Shown here piece by piece: positions 15,108-15,267 of a DNA stretch of 15,267 bases; position 1 is the stretch's first letter, and each line of letters begins with the position of its first letter. Made by a program: the position numbers and the translations under genes. A model generated the notes under the pieces. It was not told where the DNA came from. It was given only the letters and a program-made list of their open reading frames with translations, and ran no database searches. Source of the DNA: JARLFX01 sp036404255 (GTDB lineage Bacteria; Acidobacteriota; Terriglobia; Terriglobales; Acidobacteriaceae); the NCBI GenBank assembly GCA_036404255.1, contig DASWOP010000231.1:1-15267 (forward strand), in the 5' to 3' direction.

Positions 15108-15267
15108 ATACTTCGCGCCCGGATGAAAAGAAGGTAGCTGTGCAAGGTGATGTCCTAATGGAGTCGACCGAAAAGCCCATGTCGCAGAGTGCCGTAATCG
15201 TCGAAAGCATTGCCCCGGCGCCCGCGCCGAAGCTGACGCTCGCGGAAGTGCGCGCGAAGCTGGACGG
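15104..15267 (+). CDS. actB: Alternative complex III, ActB (molybdopterin-oxidoreductase/Fe-S-like subunit), N-terminal part
   Basis: The frame opens with ATG at 15104, inside ATGA at the end of actA, and stays open for 54 codons to the window edge. The visible part is a variable, Ala/Pro-rich tail ending LTLAEVRAKLDG, which matches the lead-in to the conserved ActB N-terminus as I remember it (next expected: a YWRSLEEL-like motif). ActB combines a molybdopterin-oxidoreductase-like domain without cofactor and a ferredoxin-like domain with iron-sulfur clusters, linking ActA to the membrane quinol-binding subunit ActC. The assignment rests mainly on position after actA plus this short motif; only the first 54 residues can be judged. 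A downstream ATG at 15158 is a less likely start. Confidence 0.75.
   Translation, partial: MNTSRPDEKKVAVQGDVLMESTEKPMSQSAVIVESIAPAPAPKLTLAEVRAKLD

Overview
The window looks like the chromosome of an acidobacterium, probably of the Terriglobia (Granulicella/Terriglobus-like) group. This rests on remembered gene content, not a search: a GC-rich sequence with MacB-type permeases lacking their ATPase, an HpnI-like glycosyltransferase, a GH57/DUF3536 enzyme, a secreted lipoprotein with an 'NEVTTVAA' domain followed by an NHL propeller, and the start of an alternative complex III (act) operon. No phage, plasmid, transposase, CRISPR or tRNA signal was found.

Layout from left to right. The 5' three quarters of the RNase P RNA gene (rnpB) runs leftward off the window edge. 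A two-gene rightward operon of FtsX/MacB-type ABC permeases follows, with no ATPase or adaptor beside it. A degenerate inverted repeat separates it from an HpnI/ceramide-glucosyltransferase-like GT21 enzyme. That gene converges on a leftward ArnT/PMT-type GT-C glycosyltransferase, with a short repeat module between the two 3' ends. A Rieske non-haem iron oxygenase diverges from the ArnT-like gene across only about 20 bp. A second, better-preserved copy of the inverted repeat lies at its convergent junction with a large leftward GH57/DUF3536 gene. Further right, also leftward, come a small DUF2809-type membrane protein, an AlkA-like DNA glycosylase (joined to it by an ATGA overlap) and the NHL lipoprotein. 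A 766-bp region without an evident intact gene then holds palindromes, a truncated duplicate of the lipoprotein start and a CRP-like half-site pair. It leads into actA (pentahaem cytochrome) and the first 54 codons of actB, again joined by ATGA.

How the genes work together. There is no single pathway across the window. Several genes concern the envelope: permeases, a lipid glycosyltransferase, an ArnT-like sugar transferase and an exported lipoprotein. actA-actB is a respiratory module that passes electrons from quinol to cytochrome c or directly to an oxidase.

The most interesting signals lie outside the genes: (1) two dispersed repeat families, one of which has entered the ArnT-like coding region in frame and also supplies its stop codon; (2) an ungapped duplication, offset by 209 bp, of the lipoprotein leader and signal peptide, leaving a 25-codon decapitated copy; (3) two adjacent near-perfect palindromes between those two copies.
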